The notes under the pieces are model-generated. The model was not told the origin of the DNA. It made no database searches and worked only from the letters and a program-made list of their open reading frames with translations. Shown piece after piece: positions 36,878 through 45,417 of a stretch of 64,000 nt of DNA. A program made the position numbers and the translations under genes. Origin of the DNA: Mumia sp. zg.B17 (GTDB taxonomy: Bacteria; Actinomycetota; Actinomycetes; Propionibacteriales; Nocardioidaceae); the NCBI RefSeq assembly GCF_019550915.1, contig NZ_JAHWCI010000008.1:310001-374000 (forward strand), in the 5' to 3' direction. Position 1 is the stretch's first letter, and the number at the start of each line of letters is the position of its first letter.

Positions 36878-37270
36878 TCAACCCACGCGACGACCCGTCA
36901 TCTCCTCGATCGCCAGCCCTAACAGCACCGACTGGTGGATGCCGACCCACGGGTCCAGCTCCATCTCCGGCGGCATCGAGGCCTCGTCGACGCGCCACAG
37001 CGGCCCCCGCACCTTCACGCTCCAGCCCGTCTGCGACAGGCGGTCGAGGTACGTCACGAGGAACGCGACTCCCTGCGACCCGACCCCTCCCTCGGCCAGC
37101 GTGCCCTCCTCGCCCGTGCGGATGAAGATGGTGTCGCCGAGCAGCCGGTAGTTCACGGGAGTCATGTCGAGGCTGCCACGCGAGTGGTACGCGATGTGGC
37201 CAACCCGTGCCGTCCCGAGCAGCTCCCGCGTCTCTTCGGCGCCGAGCGTCGTGAGCGGTCCGTTGGTCAT
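36878..37270 (-). CDS. Pyridoxamine 5'-phosphate oxidase-fold protein
   Basis: 130 residues from ATG 37270, which has a near-perfect AGGAGGTG ribosome site; the frame continues to 37465 without support. The split-barrel flavin fold is recognisable: EETRELLGTARVGHIAYHSR, then SLDMTPVNYRLLGDTIFIRT, VAFLVTYLDRLSQTGWSVKV and RGPLWRVDEA. Members bind FMN, F420 or haem and often reduce small molecules; nitroimidazole-reductase-like (Pyridox_ox_2) proteins have this length. The cofactor cannot be chosen from sequence alone. A ~100-base gap separates it from the malic enzyme. Confidence 0.82.
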   Translation of the reverse strand: MTNGPLTTLGAEETRELLGTARVGHIAYHSRGSLDMTPVNYRLLGDTIFIRTGEEGTLAEGGVGSQGVAFLVTYLDRLSQTGWSVKVRGPLWRVDEASMPPEMELDPWVGIHQSVLLGLAIEEMTGRRVG

Positions 37271-37463
37271 CAGGCCACCTCCTGGGAGTTGCCTCAGTCT
37301 ACATCCGCGGGCGCGTCCAGAGGCCGGGCCGTACGCCGACCACCGACGCGACGGAAGGGGTCGGTCAGGCCGGAGTCGTGCGCATCGACATGGCGTCCAG
37401 CAGCGGCGCGGAGGCGTAGCCGTCACCTTCCACCACCGGCGCCGCGTCGGTAGTGTGCGAGAC

Positions 37464-38309
37464 ATGAGCGACCTGTGGGCAGAGCGGCGTCCGGTCGAGG
37501 TCGGCGGACTGACCTTCGACGTCGCGTTGACAGGCCCCGAAGACGGTGTGCCGGTGGTGCTCCTCCACGGCTTCCCGCAGACGGCCGACTCGTGGCGCTC
37601 GGTCGCTCCACGGCTCGCCCGGGCCGGCCTGCGCCTGATCGCCCCCGACCAGCGGGGATACTCCCCTGGCGCGAGACCCTCAGAGGTCGCGGCGTACGCC
37701 GTCCCTCACCTCGTCGACGACGTCATCGGCCTGATGGGCGAGCTTGGGTACGACTCCGCGCACGTGGTCGGCCACGACTGGGGAGCAGCGGTGGCGTGGT
37801 CGCTCACCGCGCACCATCCGGAGCGGGTGCGGAGCCTCGTCGCCCTGTCGGTCCCTCACCTCGCCGCCTACGGGTGGGCGCTGGTGAACGACGACGACCA
37901 GCGGGAGCGCGCGTCCTACATCGGGCTCTTCCGGCAGCCCGGCAAGGCCGAGGACCTGCTGCTGGAAGACGACGGGCGACGGTTGCGTGCGATGTTCGGC
38001 GACGCCATGCCGGAGGAGCACATCGCGACGTACGTCGGCGTGCTGAGCGAGCCGGCGGCCCTCACGGCCGCGCTCTCGTGGTACCGCGCGATGGGGCGCG
38101 ATCTCGGCGCGACGCCTCCGGTCACGGTGCCCACCACCTACGTGTGGGGCGACGACGACTGGGCCCTCGGAGCGGCAGGGGCCCGGCGGTGCGGGGAGCA
38201 CATCCACGCAGAGTACCGCTTCGTCCCGGTCGCGGGCGGCTCGCACTGGCTGCCCGAGGAGCAGCCCGAGCTGGTCGCCGACGAGATCGTGGCGCGCGTG
38301 CGGGCCTGA
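37464..38309 (+). CDS. Alpha/beta hydrolase (epoxide-hydrolase-like)
   Basis: 281 residues from ATG 37464. Typical epoxide hydrolase/haloalkane dehalogenase layout: oxyanion HGFPQTADSWR (about 33-43), APDQRGYSPGARP, nucleophile elbow VGHDWGAAVAW with Asp as nucleophile, a helical cap (about 145-215), and catalytic His in VAGGSHWLPEEQPE. An Asp nucleophile plus cap Tyr residues favours an epoxide hydrolase, though substrate cannot be told. Transcribed divergently from the PNPOx-like gene. Confidence 0.85.
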   Translation: MSDLWAERRPVEVGGLTFDVALTGPEDGVPVVLLHGFPQTADSWRSVAPRLARAGLRLIAPDQRGYSPGARPSEVAAYAVPHLVDDVIGLMGELGYDSAHVVGHDWGAAVAWSLTAHHPERVRSLVALSVPHLAAYGWALVNDDDQRERASYIGLFRQPGKAEDLLLEDDGRRLRAMFGDAMPEEHIATYVGVLSEPAALTAALSWYRAMGRDLGATPPVTVPTTYVWGDDDWALGAAGARRCGEHIHAEYRFVPVAGGSHWLPEEQPELVADEIVARVRA

Positions 38310-38318
38310 CGCTCCGGA

Positions 38319-38936
38319 TCAGGTCCGCTCGTCGCGGGCACGCTCGGCCGCGTCACGGTGGTCGATCTCGGACTTGAGGTCGCGGACGCGCCGGCCGCGC
38401 GTTCGGTTCTCGCGCGTCAACCAGGCCAGGCCGACGAACACGAGTGCGGCGATGATGGCGCCCCACAACGACGCCGCGCGGAACCCGGGACCGTCCACGT
38501 CCAGGATGCGTTCGCCGGCGTGGGCGCCGCTGCTGGTGCCCAGCACGATCGAGAGCGTCATGAGGTTGGGAAGCGCGAGCACGAGGGCGACCGCGATCAC
38601 GACGGCCTTCCAGTAGCCCTTGATCCACCTCCGCGTGATCGCCTGCCAGGCGACGAGCAGGGGCACCAACGTGAACACGATCCCGAGGAAGAGGCCCCAG
38701 ACCGTGCCGGCGGTCAGGCTGCCGTCGACCCGCCGTCCGATCCACTGCGCCCACCACCGCGGCACGAAGGCCGCGAGACCGTAGCCGACCGCGACCGCCA
38801 GCACCGCGACCGCAAGCACCAGGAGGACGTTGCGCAGGGTCTGCTGGCCGTATGACTTCCAGCCGTCGGTGCCCGTGCCTCGGCGGTCGGCCGATGCCTG
38901 AGTCGCCGAGGTCTCTCCGTCTCGCGAGGTCGCCAC
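38319..38936 (-). CDS. Three-helix membrane protein, unknown function
   Basis: 205 residues if read from GTG 38936 (GGAG just upstream, with tight spacing); ATG 38999 would add 21 residues but abuts the 39001 palindrome and lacks a ribosome site. After a hydrophilic Ser/Thr-rich N-terminus come four hydrophobic segments: VLLVLAVAVLAVAVGYGLAA, AGTVWGLFLGIVFTLVPLLV, AVVIAVALVLALPNLMTLSI and LWGAIIAALVFVGLAWLTRE, then a charged Arg/Asp tail. I do not recognise the family. It may be a small integral membrane protein of the type often co-located with hydrolases. Confidence 0.6.
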   Translation of the reverse strand: MATSRDGETSATQASADRRGTGTDGWKSYGQQTLRNVLLVLAVAVLAVAVGYGLAAFVPRWWAQWIGRRVDGSLTAGTVWGLFLGIVFTLVPLLVAWQAITRRWIKGYWKAVVIAVALVLALPNLMTLSIVLGTSSGAHAGERILDVDGPGFRAASLWGAIIAALVFVGLAWLTRENRTRGRRVRDLKSEIDHRDAAERARDERT

Positions 38937-39000
38937 GTCTCCAGGATGGCACCGATCGACCCGGTCGGCCGGACGCTCGAACCAACCCGCGAGTAACATG

Positions 39001-39018
39001 ACGTCACACGTGTGACGT
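39001..39018. promoter_or_regulatory. 18-bp perfect palindrome, candidate operator
   Basis: ACGTCACACGTGTGACGT is an exact palindrome between the divergent membrane-protein gene and the hydrolase gene at 39061, about 43 bases before the latter. The TCACACGTGTGA core resembles TetR/GntR-family half sites. No regulator gene is adjacent. Confidence 0.5.
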
Positions 39019-39060
39019 ACGGCACATCCTCGGGCGAGGTGCGTCACCGGGAAGGACACG

Positions 39061-40164
39061 ATGAGCGCGCACGACACCGTCCCGGCCGCCCAGGTGGTCC
39101 CGCTGGGACGGGACGGCCTCACGGTGGTCGAGAAGCCCCGCCGCAGCAAGCGCGCACTCTTGCTCTCGAGTGCCCTGCGGGTCACCGTCAAGCCGGCGCT
39201 CTCGGTGTGGGCCCACGCGCCGGGTGCGCCGTGGCCGACGGGCCTTCTCGAGAGAGCCGCAGCGCTCCTGCCGAGCCCGCGGCACACGACTGTGGAGGAG
39301 GTACGGCTGCCGCGGTGCGACGCGGAGCTGATCCGGGCGGACGGCGCCGAGGACGACGAGCACGCGATCCTCTACCTCCACGGCGGCGCCTTCCTGGTGG
39401 GCGGACTCAACACCCACCGCGGACTGGCGGCCCGCCTCGCCGCCACGAGCGGCGGCGCCGTGCTCAACGTGGGCTACCGGATGATGCCGAAGCACCCAGT
39501 CAGCCACGCCGTGGAGGACGGGCTCGCCGGCTACACCTGGCTGCTCGACCAGGGCTACGCGCCCGAGCGGATCGTGATCGCCGGGGACTCGGCCGGCGGA
39601 TACCTCGCCTTCGCCGTGGCGCTGGCCATCCTCGAGTCGGGCCTGGAGTCCCCCGCCGGCCTGGTCGCGATGTCACCCGTGACCGATCTCGACCCCGAAC
39701 GCACGCTCGACCAGCCCGGCCGCCCGTCGTGCGCGCTGTTCTCGCAGTCGACGTGGCGGGGGTTCCTCCGGCTGGTCGACATGGTCGAGAACGCGCTGGT
39801 GTCGGACCTGCTGAAGCCGGCATCCTCCTTGGTCGACGCCGACCTGCGTGGACTCCCGTGCACTCTCATCCAGGTCGGGTCGGACGAGCTCGTGCTCCCC
39901 GACGCCCAGCTGATGGCGATCCGGCTCGCCGACTCCGACGTGGAGGTGGAGCTGCAGCTGTGGGAGGAGCAGGTCCACGTCTTCCAGGTCGCCGTGGGGC
40001 TGGTGCCTGAGGCCCGCGACGCCACCCGCGAGGTCGGTCGGTTCGTGCGGTCGGCCTGTCGGCAGGCTGAGGCCGCCACCACACCGGGGCGGCCGTCCGC
40101 ACGGCGAAGCGGCGGCACCGCCGCAGGGCGGGCCGCCGCTGAACGCCAGCCGTCAGGCGCCTGA
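39061..40164 (+). CDS. Alpha/beta hydrolase, hormone-sensitive-lipase family
   Basis: 367 residues from ATG 39061 (GGAAGGA upstream). HSL-family esterase/lipase: oxyanion motif LYLHGGAFLVGGLNTHRGLA, nucleophile IAGDSAGGYLAFAVAL with Ser in GDSAG, the acid in IQVGSDELVLPDAQL and His in LWEEQVHVFQ. The N-terminal ~80 residues form the cap region. It probably hydrolyses medium-chain or aromatic esters. Its last 12 bases overlap the opposite-strand small protein gene. The palindrome upstream suggests ligand-controlled expression. Confidence 0.88.
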   Translation: MSAHDTVPAAQVVPLGRDGLTVVEKPRRSKRALLLSSALRVTVKPALSVWAHAPGAPWPTGLLERAAALLPSPRHTTVEEVRLPRCDAELIRADGAEDDEHAILYLHGGAFLVGGLNTHRGLAARLAATSGGAVLNVGYRMMPKHPVSHAVEDGLAGYTWLLDQGYAPERIVIAGDSAGGYLAFAVALAILESGLESPAGLVAMSPVTDLDPERTLDQPGRPSCALFSQSTWRGFLRLVDMVENALVSDLLKPASSLVDADLRGLPCTLIQVGSDELVLPDAQLMAIRLADSDVEVELQLWEEQVHVFQVAVGLVPEARDATREVGRFVRSACRQAEAATTPGRPSARRSGGTAAGRAAAERQPSGA

Positions 40165-40686
40165 GTCGGCCGGCCCCGGAGTGGCGTCGTCGCCACCAGG
40201 AGCGGTCGGGCCACCCTCCGGAGCAGTGCCGCGGGGCGCGCCCCGGTCACCACGGGAGCCGCCGCCGTCGCGGTCCCCGTCGATGCAGCCTCCCTTCCCC
40301 GGGCCGTCCTCTCCATCAGGACGGGCTCCGTCAGGAGCGGTGCCGTCAGGAGCCGTGCCGTCAGGGCGGGCTCCGTCAGGAGCGGTGCCGGCCTGACCGT
40401 GGCCCTGGGGGCCGCCGTCACCGCGGAAGTCACCACGGTCCTGGTGCATCCCGTAGCCGTTGGCGACGCCCGGGTCGGCCTGGCCACCGTCGTCGGCGGA
40501 CGCGCTCCCGATGGCCATCCCGCCGAGGAATCCGAAGCCGCACAGCGCAACCCCGGCGATCACCGCACCGATGCGCGTGCGGTTGTCCAGCTTCTTCCAC
40601 CCGGTGGGCTTCGAGGTCGGGGTCGCGGCGGCCGTGGATCCCTCCTGGGGCTCCTCGGGGCCGAGTCGACGCGTGTCGTCGTTCAT
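40153..40686 (-). CDS. Single-pass membrane protein with Gly/Asp/Pro-rich repeat tail
   Basis: 177 residues from ATG 40686, with GAAGGAGAG upstream. The first ~38 residues are hydrophilic and cytoplasmic, one membrane helix follows (IGAVIAGVALCGFGFLGGMA), and the rest is low-complexity and probably outside: Asp/Gly-rich with five-residue repeats of the TAPDGARPDG type, from 15-bp tandem repeats. A Cys (GGCIDGDRD) is present in the tail. I do not recognise a domain. Downstream of it lies the ArnT-like glycosyltransferase, also with a Gly/Pro-rich outer segment. Confidence 0.65.
   Translation of the reverse strand: MNDDTRRLGPEEPQEGSTAAATPTSKPTGWKKLDNRTRIGAVIAGVALCGFGFLGGMAIGSASADDGGQADPGVANGYGMHQDRGDFRGDGGPQGHGQAGTAPDGARPDGTAPDGTAPDGARPDGEDGPGKGGCIDGDRDGGGSRGDRGAPRGTAPEGGPTAPGGDDATPGPADSGA
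40315..40389. repeat. Five 15-bp tandem repeats in the membrane-protein gene
   Basis: Units start at 40315 (degenerate), 40330, 40345, 40360 and 40375; GTCAGGAGCGGTGCC is the commonest form. They encode TAPDG/ARPDG on the - strand and probably vary in number between strains. Confidence 0.85.
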
Positions 40687-40730
40687 CGTTCTTCTCTCCT
40701 TCGTTCTCTATGAGGCCTGGACCGACTCGT

Positions 40731-42617
40731 TCAGTCCTGGCCGGTGGTGAGGTCGTAGACGGTCGTCCCGTCCACGCTCTGGGCGGCGAAGTTCTCGCTC
40801 ACCCACGTCTCGATCTCCGTGTTCGCGCCACCGCCGTGGCCGGTGCCTGCGACGTAGTAGTGGATCTGTCCGTCGGCGACCCACTCCTGGAACTGGGCGA
40901 GCGTCGGGAAGCCGTCGGTCCCGTTGAACCCGCCGATCGCGAGCACCGGTTCGCCGGAGGCGAGCTGGAGCGGCGCGGCGCCGTTGGCGGTCTGCGCCGC
41001 GGCGGCCCACCGGTAGTCGCCGTCCTGCAGGAGCTCGACCAGCTCGTCGCTGACACCGGAGGTGCCCCCGCCACCCAGGAAGCTCGCGCCGCCCCCGCCG
41101 GGTCCACCGGGTGCACCGCCCGGTGGTGCACCGCCCGGCGCACCACCAGGCCCGCCACCAGGCCCGCCACCAGGTCCTCCGACGGTCGACGGCCCCGCTG
41201 CCACGATCGAGCCGGTGTGCGCGCTGCCGATGGTGGCGGCAGCCGACGCGGCGGGTGCCGCGAGAGAGGCCACCGCGACGAGGACCGCCGTGGTGAGGGC
41301 AAGCCGCCGCGCGGCGTCACTGGTGAGTGTGAGCTCGTACCCGACGAGGAGCAGCGTCGCGCCGAGCACCGCGGCTCCGACGACGACCCACCGCAGCCAC
41401 GGCAGGAACGTCGGGGTGTCGACGAGCAGACGCCACTGCCAGAGACCGGTGAGGAGGACAGTCCCGGCGAGAACCGTGCGCGGCAGCAGCTCGGTACGGC
41501 GCCGCCACAGCAGGACGGTCCCGGCACCGACCAGCGCGGCGACGGCGGGCGCGAGCGCCACGGTGTAGTAGCTGTGGATGATGCCCTGCATGAGGCTGAA
41601 CGTCAGCCCCGTGACGAGGAGCCAGCCGCCCCACACGGTGGCGAAGGCGCGGGTCCGATCGGTCCGGGCCGCCCGCCACGACACCGCCAGCAGGACGACC
41701 AGCGCCACGAGCGCAGCCGGAAGCAGCCAGCTCGCCTGGGTCTGCATCTCGGGGCTGAACAGCCGCCCGAGGCCAGGCGTGCCCCACATGGAGCCGACCG
41801 AGCCGGCTTCGTCACCGCTGAGCCGGCCGAGGCCGTTGTAGCCCAGCGTCAGCTCGAGGATGCTGTTGGTGGTCGACCCGCCGATGTACGGGCGTGCGGC
41901 CGCGGGCCAGAGCTCGACGGCGAGCACCCACCACCCGGCACCCACGACGACCGAGCCTGCTGCGGCGACGAGGTGGAGCAGCCGGGTGCGCAGCTGCGCC
42001 GACCCCGCGACGCCGTACGCGAGCGCGAGCCCCGGCAGGACGAGGAACGCCTGCAGCATCTTGGTCAAGAAGGCGAAGCCGATCAGCAGACCGGCGAGCA
42101 CCAGCCAGCGCAGCGCCTTGTCGGCGTCGATCGCCCGCGTCACCGCCCAGGCGGCGGCGACCATCAGGAAGACGAGCAGGGCGTCGGGGTTGTTGAACCG
42201 GAACATCAGCGCCGCCACCGGCGTCGTCGCCAGCACGGCACCGGCGAGCAGGGCCGCCGAGGCACCGAACCAGCGCTTCACCGACGCGTACAGGACGGCG
42301 ACGCTCGCAACGCCCAGCAGCGCCTGCGGGAGCAGCATGCTGAACGAGCTGAACCCGAGGAGGCGCACCGAGAGCCCCATCAACCACAGCGAGGCCGGCG
42401 TCTTGTCGACGGTGATGCCACCGGCGGCGTCGAGCGCGCCGAAGAACCACGCCTTCCAGCTCTCGGAGGCCGCCTGCACCGCCATCGAGTAGTACTCGTT
42501 GGCGTAGCCGTTGACCGAGAGGTTCCAGCAGTACGCCACCGCGGTCGCGACGAGCAGCAGGACCAGCAGCGCTCGGTCGCGGGTCCACCAGCGGCCCGGT
42601 CGGACGACCGTGCTCAT
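40731..42617 (-). CDS. ArnT/PMT-like membrane glycosyltransferase (GT39/GT83 type)
   Basis: 628 residues from ATG 42617, overlapping the GT2-GtrA stop. About eleven membrane segments; the first outer loop has the family's YANEYYSMAVQAASESWKAW and TVDKTPASLWLMGLSVRLLG with the acidic and Lys residues of lipid-sugar transferases. Near the C-terminus is a Gly/Pro-rich outer linker (about residues 510-550) and a final soluble domain with LLQDGDYRWAAAAQTANGAA. It should move a sugar from a polyprenyl carrier to a surface target. The partner GT2 gene probably makes the lipid-linked sugar. The much longer frame upstream is not coding. Confidence 0.85.
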   Translation of the reverse strand: MSTVVRPGRWWTRDRALLVLLLVATAVAYCWNLSVNGYANEYYSMAVQAASESWKAWFFGALDAAGGITVDKTPASLWLMGLSVRLLGFSSFSMLLPQALLGVASVAVLYASVKRWFGASAALLAGAVLATTPVAALMFRFNNPDALLVFLMVAAAWAVTRAIDADKALRWLVLAGLLIGFAFLTKMLQAFLVLPGLALAYGVAGSAQLRTRLLHLVAAAGSVVVGAGWWVLAVELWPAAARPYIGGSTTNSILELTLGYNGLGRLSGDEAGSVGSMWGTPGLGRLFSPEMQTQASWLLPAALVALVVLLAVSWRAARTDRTRAFATVWGGWLLVTGLTFSLMQGIIHSYYTVALAPAVAALVGAGTVLLWRRRTELLPRTVLAGTVLLTGLWQWRLLVDTPTFLPWLRWVVVGAAVLGATLLLVGYELTLTSDAARRLALTTAVLVAVASLAAPAASAAATIGSAHTGSIVAAGPSTVGGPGGGPGGGPGGAPGGAPPGGAPGGPGGGGASFLGGGGTSGVSDELVELLQDGDYRWAAAAQTANGAAPLQLASGEPVLAIGGFNGTDGFPTLAQFQEWVADGQIHYYVAGTGHGGGANTEIETWVSENFAAQSVDGTTVYDLTTGQD

Positions 42618-43873
42618 GCGACGCTCCTCTCGTTCGTGAGGACGGCGCTCCCCGGACGCACCGGGGTGGGAGCCGTGTCGGGGTGAAGGTCGGACAGGTG
42701 CGTCGCCTCGGCCCGGCGACCGGTGCCGAAGACCCAGCGGTCCAGGAGGACGAAGCGCAGCACGGTCGCGCAGACGTTCGCGAGCGTGAGCACGCAGACC
42801 TCCATCAGCGGGGTGTGTGCCAGCCCTGCGGTCAGCGCGAGGGCCGACGCCGTGAGCGCCCATCCGCACGCGAAGGCGACCAGACCTTGGAGGTGGTGGC
42901 GAGCGAGCCCCACCGCGCCGACCACCTCGTACGTGAAGCGACGGTTGAGCGCCGTGTTGCCGATCGCCGTGGTGACGAGGGCGACGAGGTTCGCGACCTG
43001 CGCGGTGGTGATCTCGCGTGCCAGCAGGAAGAGGACCGCGTAGGCGATCGTGCTGATCACGCCCACGATGCCGAACCGGATCATGCGGATCCCGACCGGC
43101 GTGCCGACAGGCGGACGGGCGAAGCGGCGGCGGACCGGTTCGAGATCGAGCGCACCGGTCGTCAGGCCGCGGACCATGCGTCCGACGCCGAGGAGGTCGT
43201 CGCGGACGGTGGAACCGATCGCGACCCTGCTGTCGGAGTCGTCGACCCAGTCGACCGGCACCTCGGCGATCCGGAGACCGGCGCGCTCGGCGAGGACCAG
43301 CAGCTCGGTGTCGAAGAACCAGCCGGTGTCCTCGACGTACGGGAGCAGCGCCTGCGCCACGTCGGTGCGCACGGCCTTGAAGCCGCACTGCGCGTCGCTG
43401 AAACGGGCGCCCAGAACCGTCCGGAGGATCACGTTGTAGCCGCGCGAGAGCACCTCGCGCTTGACTCCGCGGACGACCCTCGCGCCGCGCCTGAGCCTCG
43501 TCCCGATGGCCACGTCGGAGTGGCCGGACAGCAGCGGCGCGACCAGCGGCATGAGCGCACCGAGATCGGTTGACAGGTCCACGTCCATGTACGCGACCAC
43601 CGTCGCGCGACTCTGCGACCAGACCGTGGCCAGTGCCCGTCCACGACCCCGCTCGGGGATCCGGACGAGGTCGACGTCGTGGACCGTCGCCGCGAGGCGC
43701 TCGGCAACCTCCGCCGTACCGTCGGTGCTGCCGTTGTCGGCGATCACGACCCGGCTGGCGTACGGCACCTCCGCGTCGAGGTAGGTGCGCAGCCTGCGGA
43801 CGCTCCGCTCGAGGACGTGGGCCTCGTTCAGCACCGGGACGACGATGTCGATCACGGGAGAGGTCTCGTTCAT
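42614..43873 (-). CDS. Family 2 glycosyltransferase fused to a GtrA-like membrane domain
   Basis: 419 residues from ATG 43873. The N-terminal GT2 domain (about 8-240) resembles dolichyl/polyprenyl-phosphate sugar synthases: DIVVPVLNEAHVLERSV, IADNGSTDGTAEV, AYMDVDLSTDLGALMPL and FSDAQCGFKAVRTDVA. The C-terminal part has four membrane helices of the GtrA type (MIRFGIVGVISTIAYAVLFL, then FTYEVVGAVG and AFACGWALTASALALTAG). This pairing (lipid-phospho-sugar synthase plus flippase-like domain) fits supply of a polyprenyl-phosphate sugar to the ArnT-like enzyme encoded next. Confidence 0.9.
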   Translation of the reverse strand: MNETSPVIDIVVPVLNEAHVLERSVRRLRTYLDAEVPYASRVVIADNGSTDGTAEVAERLAATVHDVDLVRIPERGRGRALATVWSQSRATVVAYMDVDLSTDLGALMPLVAPLLSGHSDVAIGTRLRRGARVVRGVKREVLSRGYNVILRTVLGARFSDAQCGFKAVRTDVAQALLPYVEDTGWFFDTELLVLAERAGLRIAEVPVDWVDDSDSRVAIGSTVRDDLLGVGRMVRGLTTGALDLEPVRRRFARPPVGTPVGIRMIRFGIVGVISTIAYAVLFLLAREITTAQVANLVALVTTAIGNTALNRRFTYEVVGAVGLARHHLQGLVAFACGWALTASALALTAGLAHTPLMEVCVLTLANVCATVLRFVLLDRWVFGTGRRAEATHLSDLHPDTAPTPVRPGSAVLTNERSVA

Positions 43874-43959
43874 GTCTTCGACGATCGCGCCGCGACCTCA
43901 CGATCGGCTGCGACCAGCCTGGGAGGTTCCTGTGAGACGAACGCTGAGCGGACGAGCGC

Positions 43960-45417
43960 TCAGCCAGCGAGCGGGATGCGGACGGTGAACGTCGCGCCCT
44001 CGCCCGGCGCGGTGTCGAGGCTGACCGTTCCGCCGTGCCCCGCGACCAGGGCGGAGACGATGGCGAGGCCGAGCCCTGAGCCGCCGGCTGCGCGACTGCG
44101 CGTCTCGTCGGCACGGTAGAAGCGGTCGAAGACGTGCGCCGCCTGGTCGGCGGTCAGTCCGGGCCCGTCGTCGGACACCGTGACGACGCCGTCGTCACCG
44201 TCCACCGCCGCGCCCAGGCGGAGGCCGGCCTCGGGAGGCGTGTGGACGAGCACGTTGCTGACGAGGTTGCCGACGACCTGACGGAGCCTGGCCTCGTCGC
44301 CCTCGACCACCACCGGCGGGCCGGGAGCGGGACCGGCGACGGCCCGGTCGGGCTGCACGGCCCGGGCGTCGACGGCCGCGTCGCGCACCAGCTCGCGCAG
44401 GTCGACCGGGTCGTGCCGCAACGGCCGTTCCTGGTCGAGCCTCGCCAGCAGCAGCAGGTCCTCGACGAGCACGCCCATCCGGTCCGCCTCCTGACGGATC
44501 CGGCTCATGAACCGGTCGGTCGTGGCCTGGTCGGCCGCCGCGCCCTGGCCGTACAGCTCGGCGAACCCGCGGATCGAGGTGAGCGGCGTCCGCAGCTCGT
44601 GGCTCGCGTCGGCGACGAAGCGTCGCATGCGTCGCTCGGACTCCTCGGCCCGCCGTGCCTCCTCCTCGCGGCTGCGTACGGCTGCCTCGATGTGGCCCAG
44701 CATGGTGTCCAGCGACGCCGAAAGAGCGCCCACCTCGGTGCGTGGGTCGAGTCCCGTGTCGACCCGGGCGGCCAGGTCTCCCGCGGCGATGGCCTGCGCG
44801 GTCGCCTCGACCTCGGCGAGCGGCCTCAGGCTGCGGCGTACGACCCACGAGCTGACGACGGCGAGCGCGAGGAGCACGACCCCTGCGATCGCGGCCTCGA
44901 TCCAGCGCAGCTCCCTCAACGTCGCCGTCACCTCGTCCAGCCCCATAGCCACGGCCACGTAGCCGCCGTCGTCGGTGTCCTCGTACAGCACCCGCCACCG
45001 GTCCTTGCTCCCCCGCGACCCGACCGTCGTGGGCTCACCGGTCGTCACGTCACCGGGATCGGCGAGGTCCGGATAGTCGTCGGTGTCGAGACGCGGGTCG
45101 GCCAGGACCGTCACCGTTCCGTCGGCGTCCCACCGAGCCACGAAGAACTGCGACGGGAGGTTCCGTTCGACGCCGCCCTGAGGTGGCCGTCCGCCGGGGT
45201 CGCGGACATCGCTCATCCGCCGCGCCTCGCTCGTCAGCTGTTGGTCGACGCGGTCGGTGAGGGAGCGCTCGAGCACCAGGTTCGTCGCGAGCGCGCTGAG
45301 CGCCAGTGCCAGCAGCACCATCACGACCACCACGGCGACGAGCTGGACGCGCAGAGGCTGGTCGCGCCAGCGCAACGGGTTGCGCGCGCGGCGCTCGCGA
45401 GCCGAGACGGCCGTCAT
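43960..45417 (-). CDS. Sensor histidine kinase (HAMP, OmpR-partner type)
   Basis: 485 residues from ATG 45417, overlapping the regulator stop (ATGA). Two membrane helices (about 22-44 and 163-185) bracket an extracellular sensor with DGTVTVLADPRLDTDDYPDL. Then HAMP (about 186-240), HisKA with VADASHELRTPLTSIRGFAE as phospho-acceptor, and HATPase with VGNLVSNVLVHTPPEA, DDGPGL and GSGLGLAIVSALVAGHGG. It phosphorylates the OmpR-type regulator encoded just before it. Together with the glycosyltransferases downstream it may monitor the cell envelope; the signal is unknown. Confidence 0.92.
   Translation of the reverse strand: MTAVSARERRARNPLRWRDQPLRVQLVAVVVVMVLLALALSALATNLVLERSLTDRVDQQLTSEARRMSDVRDPGGRPPQGGVERNLPSQFFVARWDADGTVTVLADPRLDTDDYPDLADPGDVTTGEPTTVGSRGSKDRWRVLYEDTDDGGYVAVAMGLDEVTATLRELRWIEAAIAGVVLLALAVVSSWVVRRSLRPLAEVEATAQAIAAGDLAARVDTGLDPRTEVGALSASLDTMLGHIEAAVRSREEEARRAEESERRMRRFVADASHELRTPLTSIRGFAELYGQGAAADQATTDRFMSRIRQEADRMGVLVEDLLLLARLDQERPLRHDPVDLRELVRDAAVDARAVQPDRAVAGPAPGPPVVVEGDEARLRQVVGNLVSNVLVHTPPEAGLRLGAAVDGDDGVVTVSDDGPGLTADQAAHVFDRFYRADETRSRAAGGSGLGLAIVSALVAGHGGTVSLDTAPGEGATFTVRIPLAG

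Noticed and set aside
38936-38999. ATG 38999 as start of the - strand membrane protein
   Set aside because: It lacks a ribosome site and lies against the 18-bp palindrome; GTG 38936 is only slightly better, so the start stays uncertain.
40731-44114. Very long - strand frame, over 1100 codons
   Set aside because: Only the part from 42617 on has conserved sequence; the upstream part is Arg-rich and lies over the GT2-GtrA gene in another frame, a GC-rich shadow.
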